Below the pieces are notes generated by a model, which was given only the letters and a program-made list of their open reading frames with translations, did not search any database and had not been told where the DNA came from. DNA of 64,000 bases from an uncultured Collinsella sp. GTDB lineage: Bacteria; Actinomycetota; Coriobacteriia; Coriobacteriales; Coriobacteriaceae. The stretch spans positions 1-64,000 of the forward strand of contig UQZU01000008.1 of NCBI GenBank assembly GCA_900545665.1, written 5' to 3'. Made by a program: the position numbers and the translations under genes. Positions 7,437 through 16,357 of this stretch are shown here, one piece after another (within the stretch, counting starts at the first letter, position 1; each line of letters opens with the position of its first letter).

Positions 7437-8771
7437 CTAGTCCTCCATGCCGAGGTCGATCGTGGTGCCCTCGAAGATCTTGTTGACGGTGCGGACGGCG
7501 CACATCTTGCCACACATGGTGCAAGTGCCCTCGGTGGCGGCGGGGGACTCCTCGTAGCGCTTCTTGCCCGTAACCGGGTCGAGCGCGCACTCCCACATGG
7601 CGTCCCAGTCAAGCTTGCGGCGTGCCTGGCCCATCTTGTCGTCCATGTCGCGGGCGTGGGGCACCTTTTTGGCGATGTCGGCGGCGTGTGCGGCGATCTT
7701 GGTGGCCATGAGGCCGTCGAGCACATCCTGGGCGTTGGGCAGGCATAGGTGCTCTGCCGGTGTCACGTAGCACAGGAAGTCGGCACCGGAGCTGGCGGAG
7801 ATGGCGCCGCCGATGGCAGCGGTGATGTGGTCGTAACCCACGCCGATATCGGTCACCAGCGGCCCGAGCACATAGAACGGAGCATTGTGGCACAGGCGCT
7901 TCTGCAGTTTCATGTTGGCGGCGATCTCGTCGAGCGCCATGTGACCCGGGCCCTCGACCATGACCTGGACGCCGGCGGCCCAAGCACGCTTGCATAGCTT
8001 GCCCAGCTCGATCATCTCGGCGGTCTCGGTGGCGTCGTTGGAGTCGTAGAGGCAGCCCGGGCGGCAGGAGTCGCCGAGCGAAATCGTCACGTCGTACTCG
8101 TGGCAAATCTCGAGCAACTCATCGTAGAACTCATAGAAGGGGTTCTCGTTGCCGGTGACCTCCATCCAACCAAACAGCAGCGAGCCGCCGCGGCTCACGA
8201 TGTTCATGAGGCGGCCGGTCTCCTTAAAGGTCTTGGTGACCGACTTGTTGATGCCGCAGTGGATGGTCATAAAGTCCACGCCGTCCTCGGCGTGCGCGCG
8301 CACGACCTCGAACAGGTCGTCCTTGGTAAGCTTGACCAGCGGCTTTTCCATGTAGCCGATGGCGTCGTACATGGGGACGGTGCCCACCATGAGCGGGGTC
8401 TCGTCGATGAGCTGCTGGCGGAACTGACGCGTCTTGCCCGAGTTGGAGAGGTCCATGATGGCGTCGGCGCCAAAGTCCTCAGCGATCTTGACCTTCTTCC
8501 ATTCCTCGGCGGCATCGGCCTTGTCGCCCGAGATGCCCAGGTTGACGTTGACCTTGGTGGACAGGCCCTCACCGACGCCAAAGGCGCGCATGCCCTTTTT
8601 GATATGCACGATGTTGGCGGGAATGGCGATGCGGCCGTCGGCCACGCGCTCGCGGATGTACTCGGGGTCGCGATGCTCGCGTTCGGCGACTTCCTTCATC
8701 TGCGGCGTGATCTGCCCGGCACGGGCGAAGTCGATTTGCGTGACGAGCTTGGGCTCGGTCTGTGTGCTCAT
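7437..8771 (-). CDS. thiC: Phosphomethylpyrimidine synthase
   Basis: Radical-SAM enzyme of 444 aa that rearranges aminoimidazole ribotide to HMP-phosphate, the pyrimidine branch of thiamine synthesis. The C-terminal cluster-binding motif CTMCGKMC (spacing CX2CX3C, as in shorter Gram-positive-type ThiC proteins) is visible near residue 410. So are GDSCRPGCLYDSND and the conserved EGPGHMALDEI region. The start at 8771 has AAGGGAG eight bases upstream, inside the 3' end of the TPP riboswitch; an ATG 24 bases earlier lacks a site. Control by the riboswitch is expected at translation initiation, because the riboswitch's closing stem overlaps the ribosome site. Confidence 0.97.
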   Translation of the reverse strand: MSTQTEPKLVTQIDFARAGQITPQMKEVAEREHRDPEYIRERVADGRIAIPANIVHIKKGMRAFGVGEGLSTKVNVNLGISGDKADAAEEWKKVKIAEDFGADAIMDLSNSGKTRQFRQQLIDETPLMVGTVPMYDAIGYMEKPLVKLTKDDLFEVVRAHAEDGVDFMTIHCGINKSVTKTFKETGRLMNIVSRGGSLLFGWMEVTGNENPFYEFYDELLEICHEYDVTISLGDSCRPGCLYDSNDATETAEMIELGKLCKRAWAAGVQVMVEGPGHMALDEIAANMKLQKRLCHNAPFYVLGPLVTDIGVGYDHITAAIGGAISASSGADFLCYVTPAEHLCLPNAQDVLDGLMATKIAAHAADIAKKVPHARDMDDKMGQARRKLDWDAMWECALDPVTGKKRYEESPAATEGTCTMCGKMCAVRTVNKIFEGTTIDLGMED

Positions 8772-8775
8772 TGGC

Positions 8776-8870
8776 ACGGCTCCCTTCGTTGGCATTACCC
8801 ATATCAGGTTTGCGGGTCAGGGCGGGCGCGCCCAGTCTCAGCCTGCCGTCTTGTCCTGCAAGCTCCCCGT
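8776..8870 (-). promoter_or_regulatory. TPP riboswitch (THI element)
   Basis: Read on the minus strand, the leader shows the conserved TPP aptamer: GGGGAGC start, GGCTGAGA in the pyrimidine-sensor arm, then ACCTGATATGGGTAATGCC and the closing AACGAAGGGAG. The closing stem pairs ACGG (8867-8870) with CCGT (8776-8779). The last conserved bases include the thiC ribosome site, so ligand binding would hide it. A variable GC-rich arm sits between the two conserved helices. Confidence 0.96.
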
Positions 8871-8942
8871 TTATGTAATGGGCTCAAGTATAGCTCGAAT
8901 GGGTACGATTGGCCTAACGAGCGTGCCTGTGGGGAGGCGTAC

Positions 8943-9458
8943 ATGGAAGACAAGCATCTATATCGAGAGACGCAATGGGATGTATCGGCCGAGGAAAGCC
9001 GTGCGCACCATGGGTTGGTCGCGATTGGTTTTGCGGTGCTTGCCGTGCTGGTGATTGCCTTTTGTATCTGGACGTTCGGCGGTCCTGGCGGCGCCACCTG
9101 GGGGTTTGAAGCCGACGAGGGCCTGCCGATTATGACCATGAAAGTTTCTGGTGGCAACACGGTTGCCGCACCGGGCGACTATTGGTATCCGCGCGACGAG
9201 TTTGTGCAGCTGCAGCTGAGCGGCGGGTCTATTCCGGGCGAAGAAATCGAACGCGTGACGTTTGATGCGACGCTCAAAACGCTGACGGTGAAGCTCAAAG
9301 ATCAAGGGGACGTGCCCACGACCATGGACATTGCGCTGACGGAATGGCGCTTGGAGCCCCCGGCGGGCGCTGCGGTATCCGAGGTGGAGCACGTTAAGAT
9401 TACCTACCAAGATGGCTCGACGAGCGAGATTGCAAAGGCCGATGGCTTGGCGGAGTAA
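8943..9458 (+). CDS. Membrane-anchored hypothetical protein
   Basis: A 171-aa protein with a charged N-terminus, one membrane segment (about residues 23-45, IGFAVLAVLVIAFCIWTF) and an external beta-rich domain of about 120 residues. No known motif is recognised. GGAGG lies five bases before the ATG at 8943. The same frame is open far upstream, but that part is antisense to thiC and its riboswitch. It is divergent from thiC and convergent with yaaA. Confidence 0.75.
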   Translation: MEDKHLYRETQWDVSAEESRAHHGLVAIGFAVLAVLVIAFCIWTFGGPGGATWGFEADEGLPIMTMKVSGGNTVAAPGDYWYPRDEFVQLQLSGGSIPGEEIERVTFDATLKTLTVKLKDQGDVPTTMDIALTEWRLEPPAGAAVSEVEHVKITYQDGSTSEIAKADGLAE

Positions 9459-9481
9459 CGGGGTGTTTGGAAACGGCGGGC

Positions 9482-10291
9482 CTATAGTGCCTGCGCGTTC
9501 ATGAAAACCAGGGTGTTTTTGTCTGAAAGCTCGGGGATGTGCAGATAGCCGATGTTGAATGCGGTAAGTTCGCTTGCATCCTCGAGCTTGTTTTCTGCCA
9601 TCCACCGCACCATGGAGCCGCGCGCCTTTTTGCTGGCGGTCGACCGTTGGATGGGCTTCCCGTTGCGGATGCCCTCGCCAAAGAGGCATGTGACGGCCGT
9701 GGCGTCGTCCGCGAGGTGGGGCAGAACGGCTTTGGCATACTCTACGCTGGCGAGGTTGACGATCGTGGTGTTTGAGCCTGCCGGGGCGATAGCCCGCGCG
9801 AGCTTGTCGCCCCAAAACGCGTAGAGGTCTCGGGCATCGTCGACGGCAAGCTTCGCGCCCATCTCCAGCCGATACGGTTCGACGGCATGAAAGGGGCGTA
9901 CGCATCCGTAAAGGCCCGAGAGGATCCACAGATGGTCTTGCAGCCATGCGAGCTGCGCGGAATCCATCACCTCGGGTGCCATGCTCTGGTACTGAATGCC
10001 GTGATAGGACATAACGGCAGGGGAGAGGTGACGGGCGAGTGCGGGATTGTCGAGATCGCCGTTTTTCAGGATGGGCCCGAACTCATGCAGGGTGTTGAGG
10101 CAAGGCCCCAGCAGTTTGTCACTCACGTTCCACAGCGCCTGCAGGCCGCCGCTGCCTTCATTCCGCTCGATATCTAGCAGTGCGCGGTGGAGGCGAGCCG
10201 TCTCGCGCACAAAGGGCGGGATGCCCAGGACTTCAAAAGCATCTTGGGCCGCGCGCATCTGCTTGGCGGGCGAAATGATGACTTGAAGCAT
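9482..10291 (-). CDS. yaaA: Peroxide stress protein YaaA family (DUF328)
   Basis: Protein of 269 aa matching the YaaA/UPF0246 family, which in E. coli lowers free iron and protects against peroxide. It begins MLQVIISPAKQM, the family's characteristic start, and later shows MSYHGIQYQSM, LWILSGLYGCVRPF and EPYRLEMG blocks. The start at 10291 is set by that conserved beginning and by GAGGAG five bases upstream; the open frame before it runs through a repeat element. It is convergent with the preceding membrane protein gene. Confidence 0.93.
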   Translation of the reverse strand: MLQVIISPAKQMRAAQDAFEVLGIPPFVRETARLHRALLDIERNEGSGGLQALWNVSDKLLGPCLNTLHEFGPILKNGDLDNPALARHLSPAVMSYHGIQYQSMAPEVMDSAQLAWLQDHLWILSGLYGCVRPFHAVEPYRLEMGAKLAVDDARDLYAFWGDKLARAIAPAGSNTTIVNLASVEYAKAVLPHLADDATAVTCLFGEGIRNGKPIQRSTASKKARGSMVRWMAENKLEDASELTAFNIGYLHIPELSDKNTLVFMNAQAL

Positions 10292-10310
10292 GGACTCTCC
10301 TCTGCCAAAA

Positions 10311-10378
10311 AAGTTGCGGTGGAATACGGTCTGTTTTGGCCGTTTATGGGCCAGTTTAGTCCGTATTTCACCGCAACT
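10311..10378. repeat. 70-bp palindromic repeat, copy 1
   Basis: Hairpin with left arm starting AAGTTGCGGTGGAATACGG and right arm ending CCGTATTTCACCGCAACT. It is one of four copies in this window (see 31310, 54933 and 56214). It separates the M18 aminopeptidase stop from the yaaA start. This copy has two arm mismatches. Confidence 0.9.
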
Positions 10379-10391
10379 GATGAAGGGTTGG

Positions 10392-11789
10392 TTAGGCTCG
10401 CTCGAGGAAGGCTTTGTAGCCGCGGTAGGCCTCGTAGATATCGGCCTTGTTGGCGACCTCCCACAGGGCGTGCATGGACAGGACGGCAACACCGGAATCG
10501 ATGACGTTCATGCCGTACTTGGCCATGATGTAGGCGATGGTGCCGCCGCCGCCCGCGTTGACGCGACCGAGCTCACAGGTCTGGAAGTCCACGCCTGCCT
10601 CGTCCATGATGTCGCGGACGAGGGCCACGTACTCGGCATCGGCGTCGTTGGAGCCGCCCTTGCCGCGGCTGCCCGTGTACTTGTTAAAGCACAGGCCGCG
10701 ACCCATAAAGGCCGCGTTCTTGGTCTCGAACTTGCCGGCATAGCCCGGGTCGAAGCCGGCGGACACGTCAGAGGAGAGCATACGGCTGCGGGCGAGCGCG
10801 CGACGCAGGGCCAGCGGGCTATTCTCGCCGGCGAGCGTCATGATCTCGGCGACGGTGTTCTCGAAGAAGCGGCTCGTCATGCCGGTGGCGCCCACAGAGC
10901 CGATCTCCTCCTTGTCGACGATGAGCGTGATGCTCGTGCGCTCGACATTGGCCACATTGATCTGGGCGAGCATGGACGGGTAGGCACAGACGCGGTCGTC
11001 GTGGCCATAGCCCAGAATCATGGAGCGGTCGAGGCCCATGTCGCGGGCGGGGCCGGCGGGCACGACCTCGATCTCGGCGGAGAGGAAGTCCTCCTCCTCG
11101 ACGTCATACTGCTCCTTGAGGATGTCCAGGAACATCTGCTTGACGGGCTCCTTGGGGGCGTCCTTGTCGTCCTCATCGAACTTGACGGGGCGGCCGCCCA
11201 CGATCACGTCGAGGATCTCGGCGTCGACGGCGTCCTTGGCGGGCTTGGACATCTGCTCGCTCGAGAGATGAATCAGCAGGTCGGAGATGGTAAAGACCGG
11301 GTCGTCGGCCTTGTCACCGATGTTGATGTCGACGGTGGTGCCGTCCTTTTTGCAGATGACGCCTACGAGCGCGAGCGGGGAAGCGACCCAGTGGTAGCTC
11401 TTGACGCCGCCATAGTAGTGCGTGTCGAGATAAGCCATGTCGCCGGCCTCGAAGGCGGGGTTCTGCTTAAGGTCCAGGCGCGGCGAGTCCACGTGGGCGC
11501 CCAGGATGTTAAAGCCCTGCTCGAGCGGGGCGGTGCCCAGGTTGACGAGCATAAGGTCCTTGCCGTGGTTAGCGGCATACACCTTGTCGCCTGCCTTGAG
11601 CTCGCGGCCTTCGGCGATTACGGTCTCCAGGTCGACGTATCCCGCCTTCTCGGCCATCTTGATGCCGGCCTTGACGCACAGGCGCTCGGTCTTGTTCTCA
11701 CTCAAAAACTGCTTATAGCCGCGGCAAAGCTCCTCGAGCTCCTCGATTTGCTGTGGCGTGTACTTTTTCCATGCGCAGGGACGCTCCAT
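10392..11789 (-). CDS. M18 family aminopeptidase
   Basis: Zinc aminopeptidase of 465 aa, expected to remove acidic or neutral N-terminal residues from peptides in the cytoplasm. Metal-binding and catalytic regions are visible: GAHVDSPRLDLKQNP near residue 93, VDKEEIGSVGATG near 300, and a C-terminal SMHALWEVANKAD histidine. The start at 11789 (MERPCAWKK) is favoured because AAAGGAG lies eight bases upstream; an upstream ATG at 11840 has none. The length is typical for bacterial M18 enzymes. Confidence 0.93.
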   Translation of the reverse strand: MERPCAWKKYTPQQIEELEELCRGYKQFLSENKTERLCVKAGIKMAEKAGYVDLETVIAEGRELKAGDKVYAANHGKDLMLVNLGTAPLEQGFNILGAHVDSPRLDLKQNPAFEAGDMAYLDTHYYGGVKSYHWVASPLALVGVICKKDGTTVDINIGDKADDPVFTISDLLIHLSSEQMSKPAKDAVDAEILDVIVGGRPVKFDEDDKDAPKEPVKQMFLDILKEQYDVEEEDFLSAEIEVVPAGPARDMGLDRSMILGYGHDDRVCAYPSMLAQINVANVERTSITLIVDKEEIGSVGATGMTSRFFENTVAEIMTLAGENSPLALRRALARSRMLSSDVSAGFDPGYAGKFETKNAAFMGRGLCFNKYTGSRGKGGSNDADAEYVALVRDIMDEAGVDFQTCELGRVNAGGGGTIAYIMAKYGMNVIDSGVAVLSMHALWEVANKADIYEAYRGYKAFLERA

Positions 11790-11953
11790 GACGCAGGCTC
11801 CTTTCGGATCGATCGTGCTGGTTGATGTACCGTGAGCCATCGTATCACGCGCGGGCTCACGGTGGCAGGGGGCTGATGTGCGGTAGCCGCGGGGCGGGGA
11901 GCGTGTAAACTGGAGTGAGCAAACCGTGCCCAGCCCAAAGCGAGGTATTCAAT

Positions 11954-14701
11954 ATGTCTGACAAGCGCCGCACCTTTGCCGTTATCGACGGCAACTCGCT
12001 CATGCATCGCGCCTTCCACGCCGTGCCGCCGACCATGAACGCGCCGGACGGTCGTCCCACCAACGCGATTTTTGGCTTTCTGAACATGTTTCTTAAGATG
12101 ATCGACGCCTTTAACCCCGACGGTGTTGTTGTGGCGTTTGATAAGGGCAAGCCGCGCGTGCGTATGGAGATGCTGCCGCAGTATAAGGCGCAGCGCCCGC
12201 CCATGGACCCCGATCTGCATGCGCAGTTCCCTATGATTAAGGAGCTGCTTGCCGCGCTCAACGTGCCGATTCTGCAGTCCGAGGGCTGGGAAGGCGACGA
12301 TATCCTGGGAACCATGGCGCGCCTGGGTGAAGAGGCCGGCTGCGACATGCTACTGGTGACCGGCGACCGCGACATGTATCAGCTTGTTACCGAGCACGTC
12401 AACGTGGTCTCGACCCGCAAGGGCCTGTCCGACGTGGCGATCATGACGCCCGAGAGCGTGGACGACCTGTATCACGGCATTACGCCGGCACTCGTGCCCG
12501 ATTTTTACGGTCTAAAGGGCGATACGTCGGACAACATTCCCGGTGTACCGGGCATCGGTCCCAAAAAGGCGAGTGCGCTTATTGCGCAGTACGGTAGCCT
12601 GGACGAAGTCATCGCACACGCCGACGAGGTCAAGGGCAAGATGGGCGAAAACCTGCGTGCACACATCGACGACGCGCTGCTGAGCCGTAAGGTGGCGACC
12701 ATCCGCACCGATGCGCCCGTTGAGCTCGATTTTGAGGCGACGTCCTTCCCGGCGTTTTCTGCCGATGAGGTTTCCGCGGCGCTGGGTACGCTTGGTATCA
12801 CCGCCATGCAGAACCGTTTCTTGGCGCTGATTGGCGGCGAGGGCGGCGCTGCTGCCTCCAGTGTTTTTGAGATACCTGCGATGGTTCGCGCAGCCGCCGG
12901 CGATGCTGACGCGCTTGGTGCCGTTGCGGCTGAGGTCTCCCGCGCGATTGATGCCGGCGAGTGGGTCGCCGCCGTGGTAGACGACGACAAGGAAGAGGGC
13001 GCGCTCTTTGGACTGACGCGCACGCTGTGGTTGGCGACGTCCAAGGGCCTGTTCGCGCTCGAGGAGGGCGACAGCTGTGCGGTGGCTGAGGTTGAGGGCT
13101 TCAACTTCGTTCACGGCGTGATTGCCGGCGTGCTCGCGCGTCTGTTTATGGAGGGTCGCGTGGCGAGCCCGGATATGAAGGCGCTGTTGCACGAGCTTTC
13201 GCCCATCGATTCTTCTGAGCCCGAGCTCATGGATCCGCTGGCAGTTGATTCCACGCGCATCTTCGACACCGTGGTTGCCGCCTACCTGTTGGATTCCGAC
13301 CGCTCCGAGTTTGACGAGGCATATCTGGCCGATACCTATCTGCAGATGGCGCTGCCTGCGGCGTGCGGTGCAGAGGGTGCCGGCGAGGACGCTCCCGCGC
13401 CTGCCGCCCGTACTGCGGCTCTGACGCTGGCGCTCGTGGCGCCGTTGCGCGAGTGCATGGCCCGTGAGAATGCCGCCAACGTGTTCGATGGCATCGAGAT
13501 GCCGCTCGTTCCGGTACTTGCCAAGATGGAGCGCACGGGCATGCTCGTGGACCCCGACCGCCTGCGCAGTCTGTCCGAGGGTCTGGCGACCCAGATCACC
13601 GAGGTCGAGCGCAGTATTCGCGACCTGGCGGGTGACGAGACCTTTAATATTGGCAGTCCCATGCAGCTGTCGCATGTGCTCTTTGATGTGATGGGGCTTC
13701 CGACCAAGGGCCTTAAGAAGACTAAGCGCGGCTACTATTCGACCAACGCCAAGGTGTTGAGCGACCTTGCGCGTGACCACGAGATCGTGCGTCTGATCTT
13801 GGACTGGCGTGAGAAGTCCAAGATCAAGTCAACCTATCTGGACACGCTGGGCCCGCTGCGCCGTGGTGACGGTCGTGTGCACACCACATACAACCAGACC
13901 ATCACGGCAACGGGGCGTCTGTCTTCGAGCGACCCGAACCTGCAGAACATCCCGACGCGCTCGGAGCTGGGTCGTACCGTCAAGACGGCGTTTTCGGCAG
14001 GCGAGGGCAGCGTCTTTTTGGCGGTGGACTACTCGCAGATTGAGCTGCGCCTGCTGGCGCATCTTTCGGGTGACGAGCACCTGGTGCGCGCCTTTAACGA
14101 GGGCGAGGACTTCCATGCCGAGACGGCCGCGCGCGTATTTGGTGTGCCGGTGTCCGAGGTAACGCCCGACTTGCGCAGTCGCGCCAAGGCCGTGAACTTT
14201 GGCATCGTGTATGGTCAGCAGGCCTATGGCCTGTCGCAGTCGCTGCATATCTCGATGGCCGAGGCGCGCGACATGATCGACCGCTACTACGAGGCCTACC
14301 CGGGCGTGCGTACGTTCCTCGACAACGTGGTGGCGCGCGCCAAGCAGACGGGCTACGCCGAGACCATGTACGGCCGCCGTCGTCATATTCCGGAGCTCAA
14401 GGCCAAAAACCCGCAACTCCGCGGCTTTGGCGAGCGCACGGCTATGAACCACCCCATGCAGGGAACCGCCGCCGACATCATCAAGATCGCCATGGCCCGC
14501 GTAAGCCGCCGCCTGGAAGAAGAAGGCTTTGCCGCCCACATGATCCTGCAGGTACACGACGAACTGGACTTTGAGTGCCCCGTCGACGAAGTCGAGCGCC
14601 TAACCACCATGGTCCGCGACGTCATGGAGCACGTCGTAGACCTCCGCGTCCCCCTAATCGCCGAAGCCAGCACCGGCATAACCTGGGCCGACGCCAAATA
14701 G
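11954..14701 (+). CDS. polA: DNA polymerase I
   Basis: Protein of 915 aa for Okazaki fragment processing and repair. Residues 1-290 form the 5'-3' exonuclease (VTGDRDMYQLV, GLKGDTSDNIPGVPGIG). The C-terminal 400 residues carry polymerase motifs A (VDYSQIELRLLAHLSGDE), B (RSRAKAVNFGIVYGQQAYG) and C (LQVHDELDFE). The middle region occupies the position of the 3'-5' exonuclease but lacks a recognisable FDTET-type Asp-x-Glu motif, so proofreading is probably absent, as in Taq and Bacillus PolA. The start at 11954 (MSDKRRTFAVIDGNS) has GAGG upstream and fits the family; an ATG 39 bases earlier is less likely. Confidence 0.97.
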   Translation: MSDKRRTFAVIDGNSLMHRAFHAVPPTMNAPDGRPTNAIFGFLNMFLKMIDAFNPDGVVVAFDKGKPRVRMEMLPQYKAQRPPMDPDLHAQFPMIKELLAALNVPILQSEGWEGDDILGTMARLGEEAGCDMLLVTGDRDMYQLVTEHVNVVSTRKGLSDVAIMTPESVDDLYHGITPALVPDFYGLKGDTSDNIPGVPGIGPKKASALIAQYGSLDEVIAHADEVKGKMGENLRAHIDDALLSRKVATIRTDAPVELDFEATSFPAFSADEVSAALGTLGITAMQNRFLALIGGEGGAAASSVFEIPAMVRAAAGDADALGAVAAEVSRAIDAGEWVAAVVDDDKEEGALFGLTRTLWLATSKGLFALEEGDSCAVAEVEGFNFVHGVIAGVLARLFMEGRVASPDMKALLHELSPIDSSEPELMDPLAVDSTRIFDTVVAAYLLDSDRSEFDEAYLADTYLQMALPAACGAEGAGEDAPAPAARTAALTLALVAPLRECMARENAANVFDGIEMPLVPVLAKMERTGMLVDPDRLRSLSEGLATQITEVERSIRDLAGDETFNIGSPMQLSHVLFDVMGLPTKGLKKTKRGYYSTNAKVLSDLARDHEIVRLILDWREKSKIKSTYLDTLGPLRRGDGRVHTTYNQTITATGRLSSSDPNLQNIPTRSELGRTVKTAFSAGEGSVFLAVDYSQIELRLLAHLSGDEHLVRAFNEGEDFHAETAARVFGVPVSEVTPDLRSRAKAVNFGIVYGQQAYGLSQSLHISMAEARDMIDRYYEAYPGVRTFLDNVVARAKQTGYAETMYGRRRHIPELKAKNPQLRGFGERTAMNHPMQGTAADIIKIAMARVSRRLEEEGFAAHMILQVHDELDFECPVDEVERLTTMVRDVMEHVVDLRVPLIAEASTGITWADAK

Positions 14702-14730
14702 GGAAGTGCCCACAACCCCAAAGTAACCAA

Positions 14731-14772
14731 AACAGAGGGGAGCTCCTTCCAAAAAGGGGCTCCCCTCTGTTC
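14731..14772 (+). terminator. Terminator after polA
   Basis: Thirteen-base-pair stem AACAGAGGGGAGC/GCTCCCCTCTGTT with a long loop. The tail is AT-rich rather than a pure T-run. Confidence 0.75.
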
Positions 14773-14807
14773 AAATAAATTCAGCCAAGTATCTAGACAC
14801 TCAAGAG

Positions 14808-14995
14808 GCCATCTTGGCGGCAAGCAAAGTCAACATGGCCATGCCCGGGGCCGACCGCTTGATTTTTGTAGATTCCGCACGAGCCGAAGAGCACTAAATG
14901 TGCTCTTCGTGCGAGCCCAGGACTTGACCGAGCAAAAATCAAGCGGTCGGCCCCGGGCATGGCGACGGGATAGATTAACGAGCCGCCAAGATGGC
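14808..14995. repeat. Nested long inverted repeat between polA and HAD gene
   Basis: Three nested arm pairs share one centre. The outer pair is 14 bp (14808-14821 with 14982-14995), the middle pair is a perfect 30 bp (14838-14867 with 14934-14963, core CCCGGGGCCGACCGCTTGA), and the inner hairpin is at 14876-14913 (GAAGAGCAC/GTGCTCTTC). The outer right arm lies inside the last codons of the HAD gene. The two flanking genes converge here, so a bidirectional terminator role is possible. Confidence 0.85.
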
Positions 14996-15802
14996 GTCGA
15001 TGAGCGTCAGTACGCCCCCGTCGTTGTTGCTCGGAATGCGCCATTTGGCATGCGCGTTCATGTGCTCCTCGGCATTGTCCACGATAAAGCTGTGACCGAC
15101 GCGCTCCAGCATGGGGATGTCGTTGTACGTATCGCCCACGGCGGCGGCGTCGGCGATATCGATGCCCAGGTGTTCGCACAGGTGCGCGACGCCGGCGCCC
15201 TTGTCGACGCCCAGGTTCATAAAGTCGATCCACTCGCGCCCGGCGTTGGTGACGTAGAGCTTGTCCGAGAACTCGGGGCTATAGGTCTCGCGGAAAGCGG
15301 GCTCGGCATCATAGGCCGGGAAGAAGATTGAGATCTTGTTGGACTCGATATCAAGGCCCTCAAAGCTGTCGACGTAGTTGATTGTGTTGTAGTAGACGCT
15401 GATCTCATCGTGGTATTGATGGTCGCGGGCAAGCACGTAGAACTCGTCGAAGCAGCACAGGACGGGGACAGCGCGCGGATCCTCCGAGGCGCGGCTCAAG
15501 ACCTGCTGGTACAGCTCCACGTCGATAATGCTCTTATAGATATAGCTGCCGCGATGGATCACGCACGCTCCGTTGTCGGGACAAAAGGCGAGGCGGTTCT
15601 TGACGCCCTCGAACATCTCCTCGAGCTTGGGGGCGGGACGTCCGCTGGCGGGGCAGAATACGATGTCGGCGTCGGCGAGCTTGTCCAGGCGCTCATCAAG
15701 ACCCTGGGGCAGCACGCGCTCGTCGGTCAGCAGCGTCTTGTCCATGTCGACGGCGAGAATCTTAATGTTTCCGATATTGGCGTCCGATTCGTAAGTTTGC
15801 AT
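14975..15802 (-). CDS. Cof-type HAD phosphatase
   Basis: Protein of 275 aa in the Cof/HAD-IIB family of sugar-phosphate or flavin-phosphate phosphatases. Motif I is ILAVDMDKTLL near residue 14 (nucleophile Asp in DMDKT), motif II is FCPASGRP near 53, and motif IV is AAVGDTYNDIPML near 220 with the two acidic metal ligands. A long C2-type cap lies between. The start at 15802 is preceded by GAAAGG. Its last codons form one arm of the large inverted repeat. The substrate is unknown. Confidence 0.9.
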   Translation of the reverse strand: MQTYESDANIGNIKILAVDMDKTLLTDERVLPQGLDERLDKLADADIVFCPASGRPAPKLEEMFEGVKNRLAFCPDNGACVIHRGSYIYKSIIDVELYQQVLSRASEDPRAVPVLCCFDEFYVLARDHQYHDEISVYYNTINYVDSFEGLDIESNKISIFFPAYDAEPAFRETYSPEFSDKLYVTNAGREWIDFMNLGVDKGAGVAHLCEHLGIDIADAAAVGDTYNDIPMLERVGHSFIVDNAEEHMNAHAKWRIPSNNDGGVLTLIDAILAAR

Positions 15803-15945
15803 AAAAATGCGCCTTTCGTTTCGAGATTGTTTCAGACGTTATAACCATCAACTAGTAGTCGAGCGTATTTTCGCAGGAATGGTGCGTATTTGCACTGCAA
15901 TTCACAAACTAATGAAAAAACTTTTCAGAAATTTGAATTTGCCGC

Positions 15946-15973
15946 TTGCGCAGCGTGCACTTTATCGTAATAT
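15946..15973 (+). promoter_or_regulatory. Putative promoter of the arg leader/argG
   Basis: TTGCGC at 15946-15951 and TAATAT at 15968-15973, spaced by 16 bases, about 100 bases before the leader peptide start. Assigned by eye from sigma70-type consensus. Confidence 0.5.
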
Positions 15974-16076
15974 AGCGAACATCGAAAACGGAGACGGCAA
16001 AAGAGCCGCTTACCGAGGAAAAGGTACCGTTTGCGATATTTGAATTGCGCCCGGCGATACGTGAAAGGAGAGGCAG

Positions 16077-16151
16077 ATGCAGTTCGTAACGATCATCACC
16101 ACTGCAGACAATGCCATCCGACGCCAGCGCGCAATTTCCCGACGACGATAA
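16077..16151 (+). CDS. Arg-rich leader peptide, putative arginine attenuator
   Basis: A 24-codon open frame with a strong ribosome site (GAAAGGAGAGG, five to eight bases before ATG 16077). The peptide starts MQFVTIITTADNAI and ends RRQRAISRRR, giving six arginine codons in the last ten, four of them CGA, a rare codon in this genome's genes. It lies 206 bases before argG, an arginine biosynthesis gene, and resembles amino-acid leader peptides of attenuated operons. A small hairpin (GACGAT/ATCGTC, 16144-16159) covers its stop codon. A second weak stem lies at 16182-16203, before a GGGTTTT run. Ribosome stalling at the Arg run under arginine starvation would change these structures. The function is inferred. 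Confidence 0.7.
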   Translation: MQFVTIITTADNAIRRQRAISRRR

Positions 16152-16357
16152 CAATCGTCTCTGTCCGCATGGGGCGCGATGCCTCAACAGAGTCATTTTG
16201 AGGTCGTTGGGTTTTAAGCACGACATAGCCGCATGTTTCTAGGGCATGCCTGTGATGCATTCTGCTGAATAACCTGATATTGCACGGTATATGACCTTGA
16301 AATGACTTGCAACTGACCGATGTTCTAACTAGCTACCAAGGGCGAAAGGAAACAGCC

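Noticed and set aside
16182..16203. CCTCAA/TTGAGG stem as a firm attenuator terminator
   Set aside because: The stem has only six pairs and a broken T-run; it is noted as a weak element only, not listed as a terminator.
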